From Cyclospora cayetanensis (Eukaryota; Apicomplexa; Conoidasida; Eucoccidiorida; Eimeriidae), in contig NW_020312336.1 in NCBI RefSeq assembly GCF_002999335.1, positions 1 to 64,000 on the forward strand: a stretch of 64,000 nt of DNA, given 5' to 3'. Below are positions 46,887 to 60,264 of this stretch, in pieces. The position numbers and the translations under genes were made by a program. The stretch's first letter is position 1; every line of letters starts with the position of its first letter. The notes below the pieces were generated by a model. The model was not told where the DNA came from. It did no database searches and saw nothing but the letters and a program-made list of their open reading frames with translations.

Positions 46887-49800
46887 ATGGGCAGCTCCCA
46901 GCGTTTCTGGGAACTCCTCCTAGGCGAAGACACGCTCACTTGCCTACTCCAGAGAGACAACGCAAAGGAGTTTACGAGGGCTGACACCCCTCAGTGCCCT
47001 GAGGATGAGTCAGCCCCCTTGGTGACGGCTGGCGAGGCAGCACAAGAAACGACAGTGCCTGCCGAGCTAGAAGTTGAGAGGCTTCTGCAGATGACAGGCG
47101 ACGAGCTCTGCAAGCAGCCTGTAGGGCAACGTCGGGAGTAGTGCACTGTTTTCTTGATCTAGCCGCACGTGGAGGAGATTGCCGCTTATCGACATCTCAT
47201 GATATGTGTGATCCACATCTCATGATACGTGCGATGAGGGATGAAATGCTCTACTGTAGGGCGCAATTGTTTGTTCTGCATCGGTTGCGCTTCAGGCGCT
47301 GCTTCAAATCGAGGCAGCGAAGCTCAGAAATGCGCAAGACGAGCTAGCTGTACAAAATTGTTCGTTGTTTCTGGCATCTTCTAAAGCTCTCAACAGCCTG
47401 AGCTGCAGTGTACGTACAGCATTGCACGCGGCTGCACACCAGCAGTACCGTCGATATAGATACGCATGGATCGCGGCGGCTACACCCAGAGAGACGCCGA
47501 ACAGCGAAGCCCCACGACAATGGAGGGGGGAGGGGGAAAGCGACAGCATGCGCAGTTTTTTCGTATGTGGATAATCTCAGGTGGACAATCTCTCTGCTAC
47601 TTTGCGGAAGATAGCACAGTGCGTGCAGCCACTGCAGAGTGGCTTGAAGGTGAGAGATGGCTCCAGATGCCTTTTCAGAATGAAGACTGAGTAGCAGGCG
47701 CCTTCAGTTATGTCTTCTCGTATGTGCTGCAACACTGCGCGTCTTCCACATTCCTCCCCACGCCACACACGTTGCCTAGTGAATGTGCCGTCCAGAAGTG
47801 AATTAAAGCCATAACGGCATTTTGCAACTCGGGGGGATAAACGTGTCCAGCAGGGTATGGAGCCAGCACCTCCTTCTGCCTTCGCAGTGTTGGAAGAAGC
47901 GAAGCAACCCTAATCCACGGATGTGTGGCTCTTCATGCGTTGGCTGAATCTGCAGCAATTTAGGACGGAGAGCAATGCAGCGGCCAGCCAGGAAGCCTCT
48001 TTACACATTCTCGTTTCGATGCAGCACCTGGTCTCAGGGGTGTGGCGTCTTTTTCGCTAGTTTTCTGGTCACAGCCGCGTGGTGTATCGGCATGCAGTTG
48101 CAGCTGCCAGCGTCGGAGGCGGAGGCGCCGCAGTGCAGTTAGTTTGCTGCTTCAGAGCTCCCTCATTCCAACTGGTCAGAAGATTAATTTCTGCAAGGAG
48201 CGGTTGTGTTTCTCAGCTGCTGGAGCTGCCATCATTGGTGTTGCGTTGCTCAAATGGAGGACTGCACGACGAGGCGGTGGATGCGCTGATGCTCGCAGAT
48301 GAGGTACAGCCCCGTCGATTTCAATTGGCTTTTAGTTCCCTGCCTTCCTTTGAGGTGTAAAAGATGTGTATACACATGCTTTTGATCATGGGATTCTAGT
48401 CTACATGCATGCCTGTTGCCTAGCGGCAGCATGAAAGTGCTCCATCTTATGAGTAGGCAGACAGACGGGAGAGGCGATGTAGACCTGTTGCTCTTGCCGT
48501 CCCCCTTTATGCCTTTCCTTTCTACATTCTCTTTTTGTTCCTCTGGTATTCTCATGTTATCATGCAGCAAATTACCGCTCTTCGAACTCATGGTTGCTGC
48601 AACTTGCGCCTGTTGGACTCTCTAGAGGTCCAGGTATTTTTTCCAGTTTACCGCGATTACCCATTGAGAACTTTCGTTTGTCTTAGTTTCCTTTCTGCCG
48701 TCACTTTGACGTGACTCTCGTCACGTCTGCAGAGCCAGCAAGCGATATCTTTCCGCGGATGTTGTTGCTGTATATTTTGTTCGACAGTTGTAGACCACTT
48801 GTGCGCCTTATTCCTTCTAGGGAATAGGGAGTCTTCAACCACTCAGGTGTGCATGCGTTCTGCGGGTTGGTACCGTGTCCGTTTGCTGCTCCTCAGATGA
48901 AAGACTCGAGAAACAGTTGCATGAAGGCCATGCTGCGGCAGCTTGGCCAGCACTCCCAACTGGCTGCTTCTATAAAACTGATTGGGTGCGCACTGTCGAG
49001 CAGTGCGCGAATGAGGCAACACGAGAAGCTGCACCAGGACCAAACATGCTTGCACACGCAGCAAGGCAAAAATTTCTTTACAACCGTGGTCGCCTGCCTT
49101 TGGACTCTGGCTTTGTGCTGTGTGATTTCTTTCTTCCCAGCGGTTACCTGGGCTGCCTGCCTTAGAGCTTTCTTCCTCTTCCCTCCTGTCTAGCCTCTTG
49201 CAACCCAATCTCGCCGTTCAGTGCGGCCACTCCTGCCCTCCGCAGGCCCCTCCGTCGTCTCTCCTGTTCTGAGGAGCAGCTGAGGGCCAAGTTTTTGCAA
49301 AGGCGGGACGAAAAAATTACGCGCGAGAGGCGCAATGCTGAGCAAGCATGTGAAATGGATGCAGCGCAGTAGGTTCTGAAAGGCTCTTAAGTGCTGCACT
49401 TAAGCGGCTGTCGTCCTGGCCTGCCAACCAGCACTGACAGGAGTATCAACGCCTGCAGACCCTCAAAGGTTACTTAGCATGCAAAGCAGTGTCAGAAAAA
49501 GGACTCCTGTACTGCAAAATAGATTTGCCGCAATTGCTGAATCGTGGTCTGGCCTCCCTGTCTTGCACTTTCAGAGGCTTGTGCGCAGCAGCAGAGCTAC
49601 TCCGTGTGGAGATCTTACAAACTGCCATGCACTACAGGTGGGATGTTGGCGATGCTTCTTGCGTCCCCTGCCCTCTCCCTGCCTCCGCGCCCTCATAGTG
49701 CCCGTTTCTCGCATTATTTTAAGTATAGAGCTCCTATGAATAGACTGCAGCTGTGTCTGCTGTCACTTGCGCAGGGCGATATTCGGCACGACAGACCGCC

Positions 49801-51203
49801 ACTTGTCCGCCTGGCTAGCTGACCAGGTGCATTGGTTTGTTAAACTGGTGCAGCATGAACTGGCGAAGGGAGCGAATGGCAGAACAGAAGCTACAGGGTA
49901 TCTCGACAGCGAGAGGCCCGTATTCTCCCCTGCTGCAGTGGAGGCGATTGTTGCTGCCTGGGGCAGTCAAGCAACGTCTTACCAAACCAGTGCTTTCAGA
50001 ATGGAACTGTCGGAACTCTCCACGGTGTATAGACAGACGTACAATGCTGCCTCCGCTCTCCGACGAGTACAATGCGACTTCTTCCCGGCCGTCTCTCTGT
50101 CCTTTGACAGCCATGTTGTTTCCCTCCACTCCCGAACCCTCGAGAGCGTTGGCGTGGCGTTTGCACGGGTGCGGCTCTCTTCAGGGCTTTTTCCCATCGT
50201 AGAGTGCTGCCCCTAGAAACTAATCACAATTCGTGCTCATTCCGGTGCGCAGCCCCTTATCCAGCGCAGTCCGCGACAACAGCGAAGCGAAGGCCTCCTT
50301 TTACCACCGCTCGCACCCTGTCTGCCTTACGCTTGGTGCCTGCATGCAGAGCTTGGACGAATACGACTTCTCCCCGGCTCCGCTGTACTTTGGTCTAATA
50401 AATAGCTCTCCTTGGCTTGCGACCTGTCTCTCGGCTGGCTCGTCGTGTCTCTTGCTGCTGCGTCACCCACCACTGGCCAACCTGTACAATAGCATTGTGG
50501 AGACCATCAACGCCTATCAGGACTGCCCCGTCGCCTCCGTGGCTGCTGCAATTGTTCGCCTTGTGGAAAACTTACTTCTCTTCTGCGCGCACAAGTTGTT
50601 GGCGCTACGCCCAGCGAAGCGTCAAGAGCTCGAATCGGAAATCGCTGCCATTGAGCAGAGCTTAATCGACAAAAAGGAGCAGCAGGACCCTATCAACAAG
50701 CAAGCAGAGTTTTTCGTGCTCTGTGATATCTTTGTTGGCGTCCTAGTCCCGACTCTCGCGAGCCATGTTGCAGCGCTCATCCCCTCCCAGGCAGCCCTTT
50801 GCCCTGAGGTAAGCAAAAGAAGCGTGGAGAGCGCCAAAAGGCTGTGCAATAGGCGGCGCTGTCCAGCGCGACTTTCGGTACAATAACCCCATAACGACTG
50901 AGAGTAGCACACAGCACGGCCAAAGTATACTATTGGCTTCCCATGGGGGGGAAGCCAAGGGCCATGTACACATGTTTGAGTTTGTGTGCATGTGTGTGTG
51001 TTTCTTTGTGCGTTAGAAAGTATGTGCACCGATAGAAGAGGCAGGATTGTCTGCATGTGCAACAAACCCTTTTGCCGTTCTTCCTGGTAAAGGCAACGCT
51101 CAAATTTCTTCTAAGGATGCCACCACCCAGTGACTTCGCGGGCGTACACCCCTCGCGGTTCCTTGCCACAAACTACATTCTTGTGGCGAATTCCCATGTT
51201 TAA
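46887..51203 (+). CDS. COG8: Conserved oligomeric Golgi complex subunit 8
   Basis: A subunit of the COG tether, which captures vesicles for retrograde intra-Golgi transport. Phase-consistent exons: 46887-47120, 47296-47409, 47581-47649, (gap), 48156-48303, 48568-48633, 48897-48985, 49246-49368, 49575-49637, 49775 to about 50189, 50253-50808 and 51093-51203. Family (Dor1) landmarks are LLQIEAAKLRNAQDELAVQN, QLLELPSLVLRCSNGGLHDE, CMKAMLRQLGQHSQLAASIK, PLRRLSCSEEQLRAKFLQRR and AIFGTTDRHLSAWLADQVHW. LLLRHPPLANLYNSIVETIN and EFFVLCDIFVGVLVPTL follow near the C-terminus. The start has A at -3. Unresolved are an exon between 47650 and 48155 and the donor near 50150-50190. The terminal exon (ATLKFLLRMPPPSDF to a TAA at 51201) is plausible but short of direct family support. 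Confidence 0.88.
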
Positions 51204-51900
51204 TCATATCCCGAGTGAACCTCATCCGGGTTTCGTATTAATCCGTTTCCACGCCGTCGTTCGCGCTGACGGACCGGATAGAACTGGGCACCAACAAAGG
51301 CCCCCTGCCATTTCTTTTATCGCCAAACACCTCCCGCTGTCTCGCTGGGCAAGGCGAAATTCGCACACGCCTGGTGCAGTTCGTGTCATATCGCCCTACT
51401 CATGCAGCCTTTCATGCCCAGTTGTTGTCAGATATCTGCTTCCGGTATAGCAGGCCACTAAGCGGGACCGGCATTTTGGCATTATTTAGTGTCGCACTAC
51501 CATGATCCTCTAGAGGCGCAGTAAGAAAGCCTGGGCTAGACGAACTACCTGTCTCGTCACGCTGTACGCACACGCTATTCAAGCCATGCACACCATTTTA
51601 ACATGCTTTGCCCTGGGCAGGGAGTTTATAGATATCATGCATGGGAACGCCAGATTGGAATGTTGGCGGAGGTAACGCAAAGACGCGCGACAGCACACAC
51701 AGTAGAGCCGCGACCGGTGGGAAATGTAAGTAACGACAGCAGAATGCAAATGCTCCACCGTCAACTCCAAGACACAGCGAGCACACTGAGCTCCCGCGAT
51801 CAAAACCCACCATGGAGTTCCAACTTTGTGTATGTGAGCTAGAAATGATTGAAATTCTCGTGCGCTTTGGGGTGAGTTGAGGAAAACTCGCGTTCTTCGT
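51204..51900. other. Convergent 3' intergenic region
   Basis: About 700 bases between the ends of COG8 (plus) and pyruvate kinase (minus). It should hold both 3' untranslated regions. No domain-bearing frame or repeat was recognised. Confidence 0.5.
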
Positions 51901-54055
51901 TTACTCAACGACAAGGACCTTAAGCAGGTTCGACCAGCCGGCAACTTCCTCCTTCATGCCATGAACCGCAACAATGCTCTCCCCCTCACTCACAAGCTGC
52001 AGCTCCTTCGCAGCCGAAAGCGCATTACGGATCAGCTGATCGGTGCCCTGGAATGTGGGAACCAGAAGTGTCGTGACACCGCGGATGACCTGAAGGTGTT
52101 TGATTGTTTCCTCAGAAGCACTCAGCGCCAGAATCGGTTGCATGGGCCTGTACTTGGCAATTAGACGGGCAGTGCGGCCTGTCTCAGTGAGTGCAAGAAT
52201 GAGGGAGGCGTTGATGGACTGGGCTGTCTCAACAGCTGCGCGGGCTACAGCCTCTTGGGTGTCAATGGGTGTCATGGTGGCTTGGCAAGTTGCACGGTAC
52301 ACCTGCTGGTAGTCGATGCAACCTTCTGCTTCAAAGCAAACACGTGACATGACCGTCACTGCCTGCACAGGGAAGCTTCCGTTCGCTGTCTCCCCAGAAA
52401 GCATCACGCAGTCCGTCCCGTCGAGGACCGCATTTGCCACGTCGGCTGCTTCTGCGCGGGTGGGTCGGGGGTTCTTCGTCATGGACTCGAGCATCTGTGT
52501 TGCTGTGATTACCGGCTTGCCTGCCACGTTGCATCTGAAAGCGCAATGATTAATTGAAAACAGACCGCACAGCTCAGGCGAATCAAAGATGAGGTGGACA
52601 CGACCCGCCATATGATCGAAGCACTCACTATGAACGCCCGCAGCAAGGTATGTTGGGTGCCTCTCCCCAGGGTTTGCGCTGGAGGGCTGAAGAAAGGCCA
52701 CCATGTGTTGGAATCTTACTTGGAAATCATCATCTTTTGCGCAAGGAAGACCTTTTCGGGTGGAATCTCCATGCCCAGATCGCCTCTCGCAATCATGATG
52801 CCGTCAGCCTCTTGAAGAATTTCGTCGAAGTTCAGCAGCCCCTCAACATTCTCGATCTTGGGAATAATCTTGATGTTGCGGCCCTTCGAACCAAGAATGT
52901 TCCGGATGTATCGCACGTCGTCTGCCGACTGTACGAACGAGGCGGCAACAAAGTTGCACCCCATCGGCACGCCAAAATTCAGAATATCATTTTTGTCTTT
53001 CTCTCCGATCACGGGCAGATCCACTTTGACGCCTGGCAGGTTCATATTCTTCTTGTTACCAATGATCGCCGGATTCATCACCTTCGTCATTACGTAGTCC
53101 TTCCCGCACTCCACTACTTCCACAGACAGAGATCCATCGGCAATCAGAATGGTGTTACCTGTGAATCGAGGGAGCAACGCACACGAAAGAACCTACACAG
53201 AGCACAGTCCTTCCCACAGACCATCGATACAGCGCCGTTCATTCGTGATGCACCAAAGCAGTCCACTATGCTGTGCGGAGTGGCACCAAGGAAAAAAAGC
53301 AAAGTACACCAAGAGGATGGGCAGGCCAAGTAACGGGCATGATGCAAGACCTGGTTTAACCGAGGTGGGGAGTTTCTCATAGGAACACGCGATGCAGCTC
53401 TTGTTTCCAACATGGGAGTAATCCGTCACAATCTTCAGCATGTCTCCCGCCTGCAGTTCAATTGGCTTGTCGCCCTGCGAGGCGGCACACAAGCAGTTCG
53501 AAACATTCCGGCGCAAGACAGAAGGGTGTACGGAAGGAAGAGGCAAGACTACCGCAACAGCAGCACGCGTGATATGCATGCAAGTTGGAGCAAATGAAGA
53601 CTTTTCAGTCACGCCACACACTGTGCACACTCCACTTCGTGTTCACACTGGCCTACCTCTAGCATCCCTGTTCTGATTTCTGGACCCTTCGTGTCGAGGA
53701 GCAGAGCTACACGCTTCCCCGGACGCTGCTTGAGTGCCTCCTGCAGGTTCCGAACGACGCGTCCATGAGCCTCATGGTCTCCGTGGGAAAAGTTGAGTCT
53801 GCAAACGTTCATGCCGGCATCAATAAGCTGCACAAGCTTGTCAACATCCCAGCAGCTGGGGCCCATTGTGCAGACGATCTTTGTGCGGTGTGCACTGAAG
53901 TCTTCGTCATCGTGATGCTCCAGAATCTGAGACATGCGGATGTTGGTGCTCTTCCCCAAGAGCTGCATCATAACAGAGCTGGCACTAACGAGACGCAGCA
54001 GCCGCCCAGAGCTGTCTGGGGCTGCGATGACTTGGGAGTGAGAAGGGTTCGCCAT
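51901..54055 (-). CDS. PYK: Pyruvate kinase
   Basis: Converts phosphoenolpyruvate and ADP to pyruvate and ATP, the last step of glycolysis. Four exons (54055-53657, 53474-53351, 53158-52720, 52534-51901) give 531 residues. The start [10 protein letters not shown] has A at -3; an upstream in-frame GTG was not used. Motifs include [11 protein letters not shown] at the barrel start, [15 protein letters not shown] and [16 protein letters not shown]. The active-site signature [13 protein letters not shown] is followed by [33 protein letters not shown] and [12 protein letters not shown] complete the barrel, and the C-terminal regulatory domain is present. Without a clear N-terminal leader it is probably the cytosolic enzyme rather than an apicoplast form. 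Length and sequence fit coccidian PYK1. All junctions keep phase. The second donor, G|GTCTTG, is weak but required. Confidence 0.97.
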
Positions 54056-54900
54056 TTTTTCAAGAAAGCTCAATCGTGGGGGCACAGAGGCAGAGTCTGC
54101 GAAGAAACAGATAAGAAAACAACAAGGGAGTCTTCTTAGGACACGTACACTGGAGAGATCCTGCAGTGGGAATGCAGGGCTAACAAGAAATAGGAAAACT
54201 CTGAGGTGAGCAACAGAGCTGCACCCTGCGACAGCAAGTTACTTCACTGGCTGCAACCTCAAAAGAAAGGGCTGAGCATAATGCGTACCAAATACACGAA
54301 AGCTGCAGAATAGTTTAACACACCGGGGGAGCAGGTCGACTCCTCCCCACCCTAAAAGCAGAGGTCCGTGTGCGCGGCGTTCGATGTGAGGTGCGTGCAG
54401 TGCTGCTCCTTAACCCCTAAGGGTCGCATATCCCCTCTGTTCCAGCTGTAGACCCAACTATGTGCATTGACGTAATATTTCCGCCTTTAATAGACAAGAT
54501 CTTTTAGTTCGTCCATCAGCTTAACACGTTGATTCTTTTGAATGCATGTCCTGTGCTACATGGCGGTTCGCACGTACGGCGATGTTTACCATTCCTATGC
54601 TTGTGCTTTTTGTGTTGAATATACAAGGCAGAAGCAGACATTTCACACTTATTGTACTCTGTAGGCTGTGGGATATGCCGTTGAAAGGCCCACTGTGCAA
54701 CTAGCAATATGTCCGTTGCCCCTAAGTTTGCTTGCGTAACAGGCCACGTTGCGAGTCGCCTGCCACTAAGTTGCGAATAGACCTTTATTCTTTTGTTATT
54801 TCGTATCAGGCGGTGCATAGTACAGTCTGCTGTGTGTTTTTGGTGCGTAAGTACTGGATAAATGGGGTGTGGTTGGCCGTCGTTTTAACGCTGTATCTAT
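54056..54900. other. Intergenic region upstream of pyruvate kinase
   Basis: About 850 bases between the pyruvate kinase start and the edge of element A. It presumably includes the promoter of the kinase gene, but no element can be named. The open frame at 54516-54818 is probably part of the repeat border. Confidence 0.4.
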
Positions 54901-55009
54901 AGTGTCCGGAGGAAGCGAATAACTCCAGATTCGATGCAAGTTTAATAAAAACACATTGAGTGTTGCTCAAGAGGGCTCTATACTTCCTATATCCAGAGCC
55001 CTGAGAGTT

Positions 55010-55260
55010 CCGGACGTCAGGGGACAAGTAAAGCTAGGGTGTGCGTACCTGCACCCCTCTAAAAGTCTTCTGGGCATTCCCCGCGATGCAAATAGCATCT
55101 GGCGCACACGCACACAACATTGCACCTGCTTGAGTCAAGCTAACAGTATTATGCAATAAACAAGATGTACGAAGAGGCATCAAAGTGTAGATTCTTTCCC
55201 ATGCATTGTTAAATACAATTATTGCCGTAGGAAGTGTGTGAGCATGGCTTAGCACTCAAC
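55010..55260 (-). repeat. 3' LTR-like copy of element A
   Basis: Bases around GTGTGCGTACCTGCACCCCT (from 55040) and CGCACACGCACACAACATTG (from 55102) align with 60275-60365 and 18315-18425. An ATGCAATAAACAAGATG block and a closing GTAGGAAGTGTGTGAGCATG are shared with the 60.4-60.5 kb copy (CAATCAATAAA, GTAGAAGTGTTTAACTTCAG). Exact termini and target-site duplication were not determined. Confidence 0.6.
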
Positions 55261-56692
55261 ATATTCTCCCCGCATTTTAAAACACGTACCCACGTGTTCG
55301 GTACGTTTATATCGAGACCAACTGCGTTCAAGACGACAGAGGAGCTTTACCCCTGTCGCCCCTTCCTGGAAAGGCAGCAGCAGAAAAAGACTGCAGATGG
55401 TACAAGCAAAGTATATGTAAGCCCCGAAGGGAAACTAAAAGAAAGAAACCGACATGCGTTAGCCAACAACAATAGGGGACCAAACCAGCACGACTTTGGT
55501 GGCGTGCTGTCGTTGTAGCGGTGACATGTATGAGCCTCTAGCTATGAGAAAACAGAAGGCTAGCAAAATATCTGGAGAACATTAGAATTCTCAGTAGGCC
55601 AGAAGTGCCACAACACCTGATAGGGCGCTTTTCGCCTGCCATTGCATCCGGTGCATTTAGGATAGTTGAGTTTGATTCCCCTAAAGAGCCACAAGGAAGG
55701 ATCTAGAGTTAATTTGCAGAGAGTGCCTGCTCATATAACCAGGTGTTCTGTGTACTTGAGCAATTATTAGGGGCAAATTACCAGGCAAGCAGCGTAGGCG
55801 GAGGTATCCAAAAGCTCGCTCTTGAAAAGGACAATACCAAGGAACTAAAGCAATACTGTTCGTGGCAACCAGAGCTTTTAACCAAACAGGGTGGTAAGCT
55901 TTATTGCAGGCAACGAAAGCCGCAATCACTCCTCCATCTTTTAGTGAGCTTGGCGTTCCAGCTCTCGTCTCCCCAGAAACTCCCGTGTAGCTAGTCCTCG
56001 GTGCTCAATGGTCCCAGAATCCGGCACTTTCACGCATCTGTGCAAATCATCTGCTGGGTCTTTTGCGTGCGCGGCCAGGTCCGCAAGTAGCTTAAGTTTG
56101 AAAACTTCTTTGGGATATAAACGAAGATGAGTCTGTGAGAGCTCCAGCTTTGGGGGAATTTCGATACAGCAAGAGGGAGCATTGGTTTGCGAGAGGATTG
56201 CAAGTGGTACTAGCCACCTGGCCACACATTTGGTCGTCTGCTCACTTTCTCGGACAACTCATAAAGCCTGTCGATTCACCATGACCGAATCTCCGGGCTA
56301 GGAACCCACCTATCACCGCTTTTGAGAATTCCGTGGTTTTCCCCTTGAGCTTTGCGTGTTCATTTGCTTGCATTGGCTAACTCTTTTCTTATTACCTCTG
56401 CCGTTCAGGGTGACTGCCGTAGTCGGACCACCAGGTTTAGGCCCCGACTAGTGGAAAGGCTCCTCTGTCTAGACCAGGGATGCGACAGCGCAACTGGTTG
56501 AAGAATTTACTATTTATTATAATCCCGCTCAGCACGAGGAAGAAGCTCGAGGGAAGCAACTGGATTTTAGCGAGGAACATGTTGCTACTAATGCAGAAGA
56601 GTGCAGTTTATGCGTTCAGTGTGTCCCCGCACGTCACGGTGGTTCGCTGCGAGCACTCGACGGCAAATGTGGGAACAGCTCATAAAGGCACG

Positions 56693-57166
56693 TCAGAACG
56701 CTGTAACAAACTGCGAATCCCAATCCGTAATGATAGTCCTGGGGAATTCTTCAAGCTTTCGAAAATGAGCTGAGAATAATCGGGCAACTTCTTGATCCAT
56801 GAGAGAGCTAAAGCAGCTGATCGAATGATAATATTTGCCGAGTATCTCGAGGACGACATAAACGTAATCCTGACCCTTGACATCCGGTAAGCTAACAAGA
56901 AGGTCCATAGTTACACTAGTCGAAATCCCTGCAGGACCCGGAAGTCTTCGCAAAGGCTTAAGTGCTGCCTATTTAGGCAGGACAGTGTGTACTCTACAGG
57001 CAGGACGCATCCCAGGCCACCATAAATACCGCGCGAGCTTTTTATGGATGTGAACTCCAATATGGCATTGAAGAACATGATCATGGGGTTTAAGCAGGAT
57101 AGCACTGCTGAGCGAAGTTGGAATGCAAAATCGACCGAGACCCTGCTTTGGTTTTGACAACAGCAT
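56693..57166 (-). pseudogene. Gypsy-type integrase remnant
   Basis: The upstream part (57166-56969) reads HDHVLQCHIGVHIHKKLARY followed by WWPGM, the usual integrase zinc-domain pattern ending in a YYWPGM-like box. A frame change then leads to the catalytic core at 56953-56693: PAGISTSVTMDLLVSLPDVK, a helix region, and EEFPRTIITDWDSQFVTAF. Two of the three catalytic acidic residues are seen (the Asp in TMDLLV and the Asp in TDWDSQ). The frame stops before the glutamate. It is broken by the frameshift and cannot encode a working enzyme as it stands. Confidence 0.75.
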
Positions 57167-57747
57167 GCCATCCTCGACTGGGTTCTGTTTAGCCCTTTTG
57201 CCATTATGGAGGTTGGCAATAGTATCTGATTCATAGGTGTCAACAGTAATGGTTCACGCAATCCTGACAAACACCGTGAGTCACTGCAGACAACAGCGGC
57301 TGCGTTACACAATAAACTATTCTCGGGCTTTGCGAGAACGGTTCAGCGACGATCTTCGTCACGCACTTCACATACTTCGCTGTAGAGTCATGCTGCAGGA
57401 GGCATCCATACCAGCAAATAGCTGTAGGGTTGTTAAGCCTCTGGAACAAATAGGCCCAGGTATTCGTACCTGGAAAATCCCTACAAGGCTGCGACTGCGG
57501 GGGCCACTCAACCAGCTGATAGCTGCAGTCTGCAACTCTAAAATGATCTCTTCAAAGGTATTACTGGCTCGGCAGGAAGCTTGTTTCTACAATTCTCCGT
57601 CTGGTTAATAAAAAACTAATGTTCTACTTGGATAGTAACATGCCACCCAAATACACAGTGTTCGATTTCTTAACGCCCCATCGACTTCCTTTCCTAGCAC
57701 TGGACACCGCTGCTCGGTTTCCGTGAGGTAATGGAAACCGCAGGCAG

Positions 57748-58155
57748 CTATTTATCTTTTTGGGCAGCCCGCAGCCTATTGATAAGAATAATACCAACTA
57801 CTATGTCGCTGAAACGGCTGTGTAGACAGCTCATGTACTGGAGGAGTGTCAGGGTGTCCACAAGCTTCCTTCCTGCGGCACCTGCCTCCTGCTTCCAGGT
57901 CACAGACTGTGTGTTCTTAAGTATATCAGTCAAAATAGCAGCAATTCGATCACATCCAAAAATTAATCTTCGATAATAAGGGTCAAGTCCGTAAAACTTC
58001 GCAACGTAGTTGTTGCTGTACGGGCTGTTGAAAACTTCCGCTGAAGTTCCACAAGTCCACTTAGACAGCCGTCCACACCTCCTAGTTAAGCTCTCAAAGA
58101 ATGTATATTGACTTGGCGGTGTTATTAAGTTGAGAATTGAAAGCTCAAGCGGCAT
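57748..58155 (-). pseudogene. Gypsy-type reverse transcriptase C-terminal remnant
   Basis: The minus-strand frame contains FYGLDPYYRRLIFGCDRIAA followed by ILTDILKNTQSVTWKQE. This matches the gypsy pattern LGLxNYYRRFI...IAxPLTxLLKK...FxW at the polymerase to RNase H transition. No YXDD box lies in this frame. The upstream 650 bases to the protease region should hold the polymerase palm but show no clear match. It is a degenerate part of element A. Confidence 0.7.
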
Positions 58156-58810
58156 GCAACTACTCGAATTGAAGTGCGAATGTGGAACGGTGTTCTTATG
58201 TGCCTGTAATCGGGGAGAAGGGAGATTCGTAATAAAGCGTTTGTGAAGGCATTATCGAGTAGCCTGTTGAACCGCGTCCTTTGTCCCGTTACTCGTCAGT
58301 AGGGCATGGGGAACTTGTTGCCCGCATTGATCTTGCTTAGAAAAAAGCTAACGCACATGCGCCACATTCCGTCGTGTAGAGCAACATTGGCGAGTTATGC
58401 CCAAAAGCGCTAGTCGATATCTCCGGTATACCCTGTTTCAACGAAATTCCTTTTTCCCCTCTGTCCCCGCTTCATGTTGTGAGAGGTTCCGATATGTTAA
58501 AACATAGCTTGGGGCTGACCCCTTGAGGGGCTCGACGTTGTGAAAAGGACCAACAGGCAGCCAGCCCGCTAGCAACTCCTCATTATTCAGCATGTCCACA
58601 AACTCCTTGATGTTTGCCCGTCCTGTTGTTCCTTGCTTGAAGCTTTAATCGAGATTTTCCACTAATGAACCACTTGCAGAGGCAATACGACCGGGTGCAT
58701 GCTCAGAACCGTCTTCTTGTACTGCTTTCCTGAGCTTCAGCGTAAGATTCTGCCTCCCGCTGTTGAGGTACGGGTTGCACCACGCTAGTCATAAATGAAA
58801 CGGGTGCTGT

Positions 58811-59269
58811 CTACAAGTACCAGCGTTGCTCCTTCCTAGCTTGTGCTGGCACACTTGCCTCTACAGCGCGTAATTGTGGCCGGGTGCATGCCTTCCCTTC
58901 AGCCAGCCATGGCATACCAAGAATTACGTAATGATGCAGGGATCCAGCGTGAAAGTCACGAAATAGTGATACAACTAGATCCAATTTTAAAGCCTCAGCT
59001 AGGCTGCTGTAGCGTTGCCATTTTTTGCGGGCTGCCACCCGTCAGCAAATCTGAGTCTGAGACGGTTTAACTAGTGAGCATGCAGAATGCACTTCGTTTG
59101 CTGGCTTCTTGGATAATTGATCCACTTCACATCCACTATCGAGTAGCGCTAGCAATTTTCGACAACAAATGCAAGTACTTATTGGCGCAGAATTGACCCG
59201 TGGAGGGTTCCCGACTGCGGCTCTATCGTCTTTGGACCCCTCCACTGCTCCGCAGCATAAGGGGGGCAT
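58811..59269 (-). pseudogene. Retroelement aspartic protease remnant
   Basis: Two minus-strand frames abut at about 59040. The upstream one has RKLLALLDSGCEVDQLSKK, the Asp-Ser-Gly active-site box of retroelement aspartic proteases preceded by the usual hydrophobic strand. The downstream one has HHYVILGMPWLAEGK, matching the ILGMDWL box that closes the gypsy protease fold. The frame change between them marks a broken gene. The homologous site in element B (about 22800-22870) has lost the catalytic Asp. Confidence 0.65.
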
Positions 59270-60264
59270 ATTTGCGTTTTTCTAATGCGACTTCTTCACT
59301 AGCCAAGCAACCTGATTTCACTGAGCTGAATCCTATTGCTCAAGCTCATTCATTTTCTTCACGCGCCTGCATTTCCGGATAACATGACTATCTTTCCACA
59401 AGAAGCAGGTACGTTGCTGAGTCTGTCTGGGGCTGCTTAGGAGTGCGAGTTCCCTCTGGCTTTCTTGGATCGGTCACCTTATACTGTAGAGTACGGCCGT
59501 TCAAAACGGCCCCAACATATCCTGGGCTGAGTCATTGCCCACCCTGATAACAACCGACGTGACCCTTTGGGTAAACATAATATAAATCACTGCTAAAGCC
59601 TCTGATCGCCTGCTTTGTGGCTTTGCAAACCAAAGCCTCATATTGCTCGCTATAACGACGTCTAGTTAGATAAATCTGTTTAAGCGTTCTCAGTTTGCCC
59701 ATGTTATTGAGCTGATCTCGGCATGAACCGGCGAGTCACGGCTTGTAGATTGGACTACAGCAAGCCCCTCGAGGATTAGCCGTCATACTTATCTGGTCGC
59801 CCCAAACTCTTCGACGCATCAGTAAATATTCATCGGCTGGAAATTTTTGCCTCTCTACCAGCTGTGATGCTACTGCTTTCTCACCAGCTCTCAGGACCCC
59901 CCCTGCAGCCCCAGAAGGCATTGTATTAACATATCTTGTATCACCAAAGGGTTTTACTTTTCCAGCCGTTTGCCAGAAACCAAGTGATCAAACTATTAAT
60001 CGAGTTCATCAAAATTAGGAAAGTGTTGTAGAGAAAGCGGACACCCCACTGCATTAGCAGCCAATAAAATGAACGGGGAACAGCTGCAGAGAACCATGTA
60101 GTGCTACCAAAAGTAACGCTCTATATAAAGTCTTTGTGTTGAAAAAACTTGACTTTGCACTCAATACACCATTAACAGAAAACTATTCAGCGAATTCAAG
60201 AAGAGCAAATATCCTCCCACTCCACCACTCCCCACGTCCCTATGTGTTCCTGGCATCATGAAAT

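Noticed and set aside
50931..50963. Inverted repeat TTGGCTTCCC/GGGAAGCCAA
   Set aside because: A 10-bp stem in a COG8 intron near a poly-G run; too short to stand out from chance over 64 kb.
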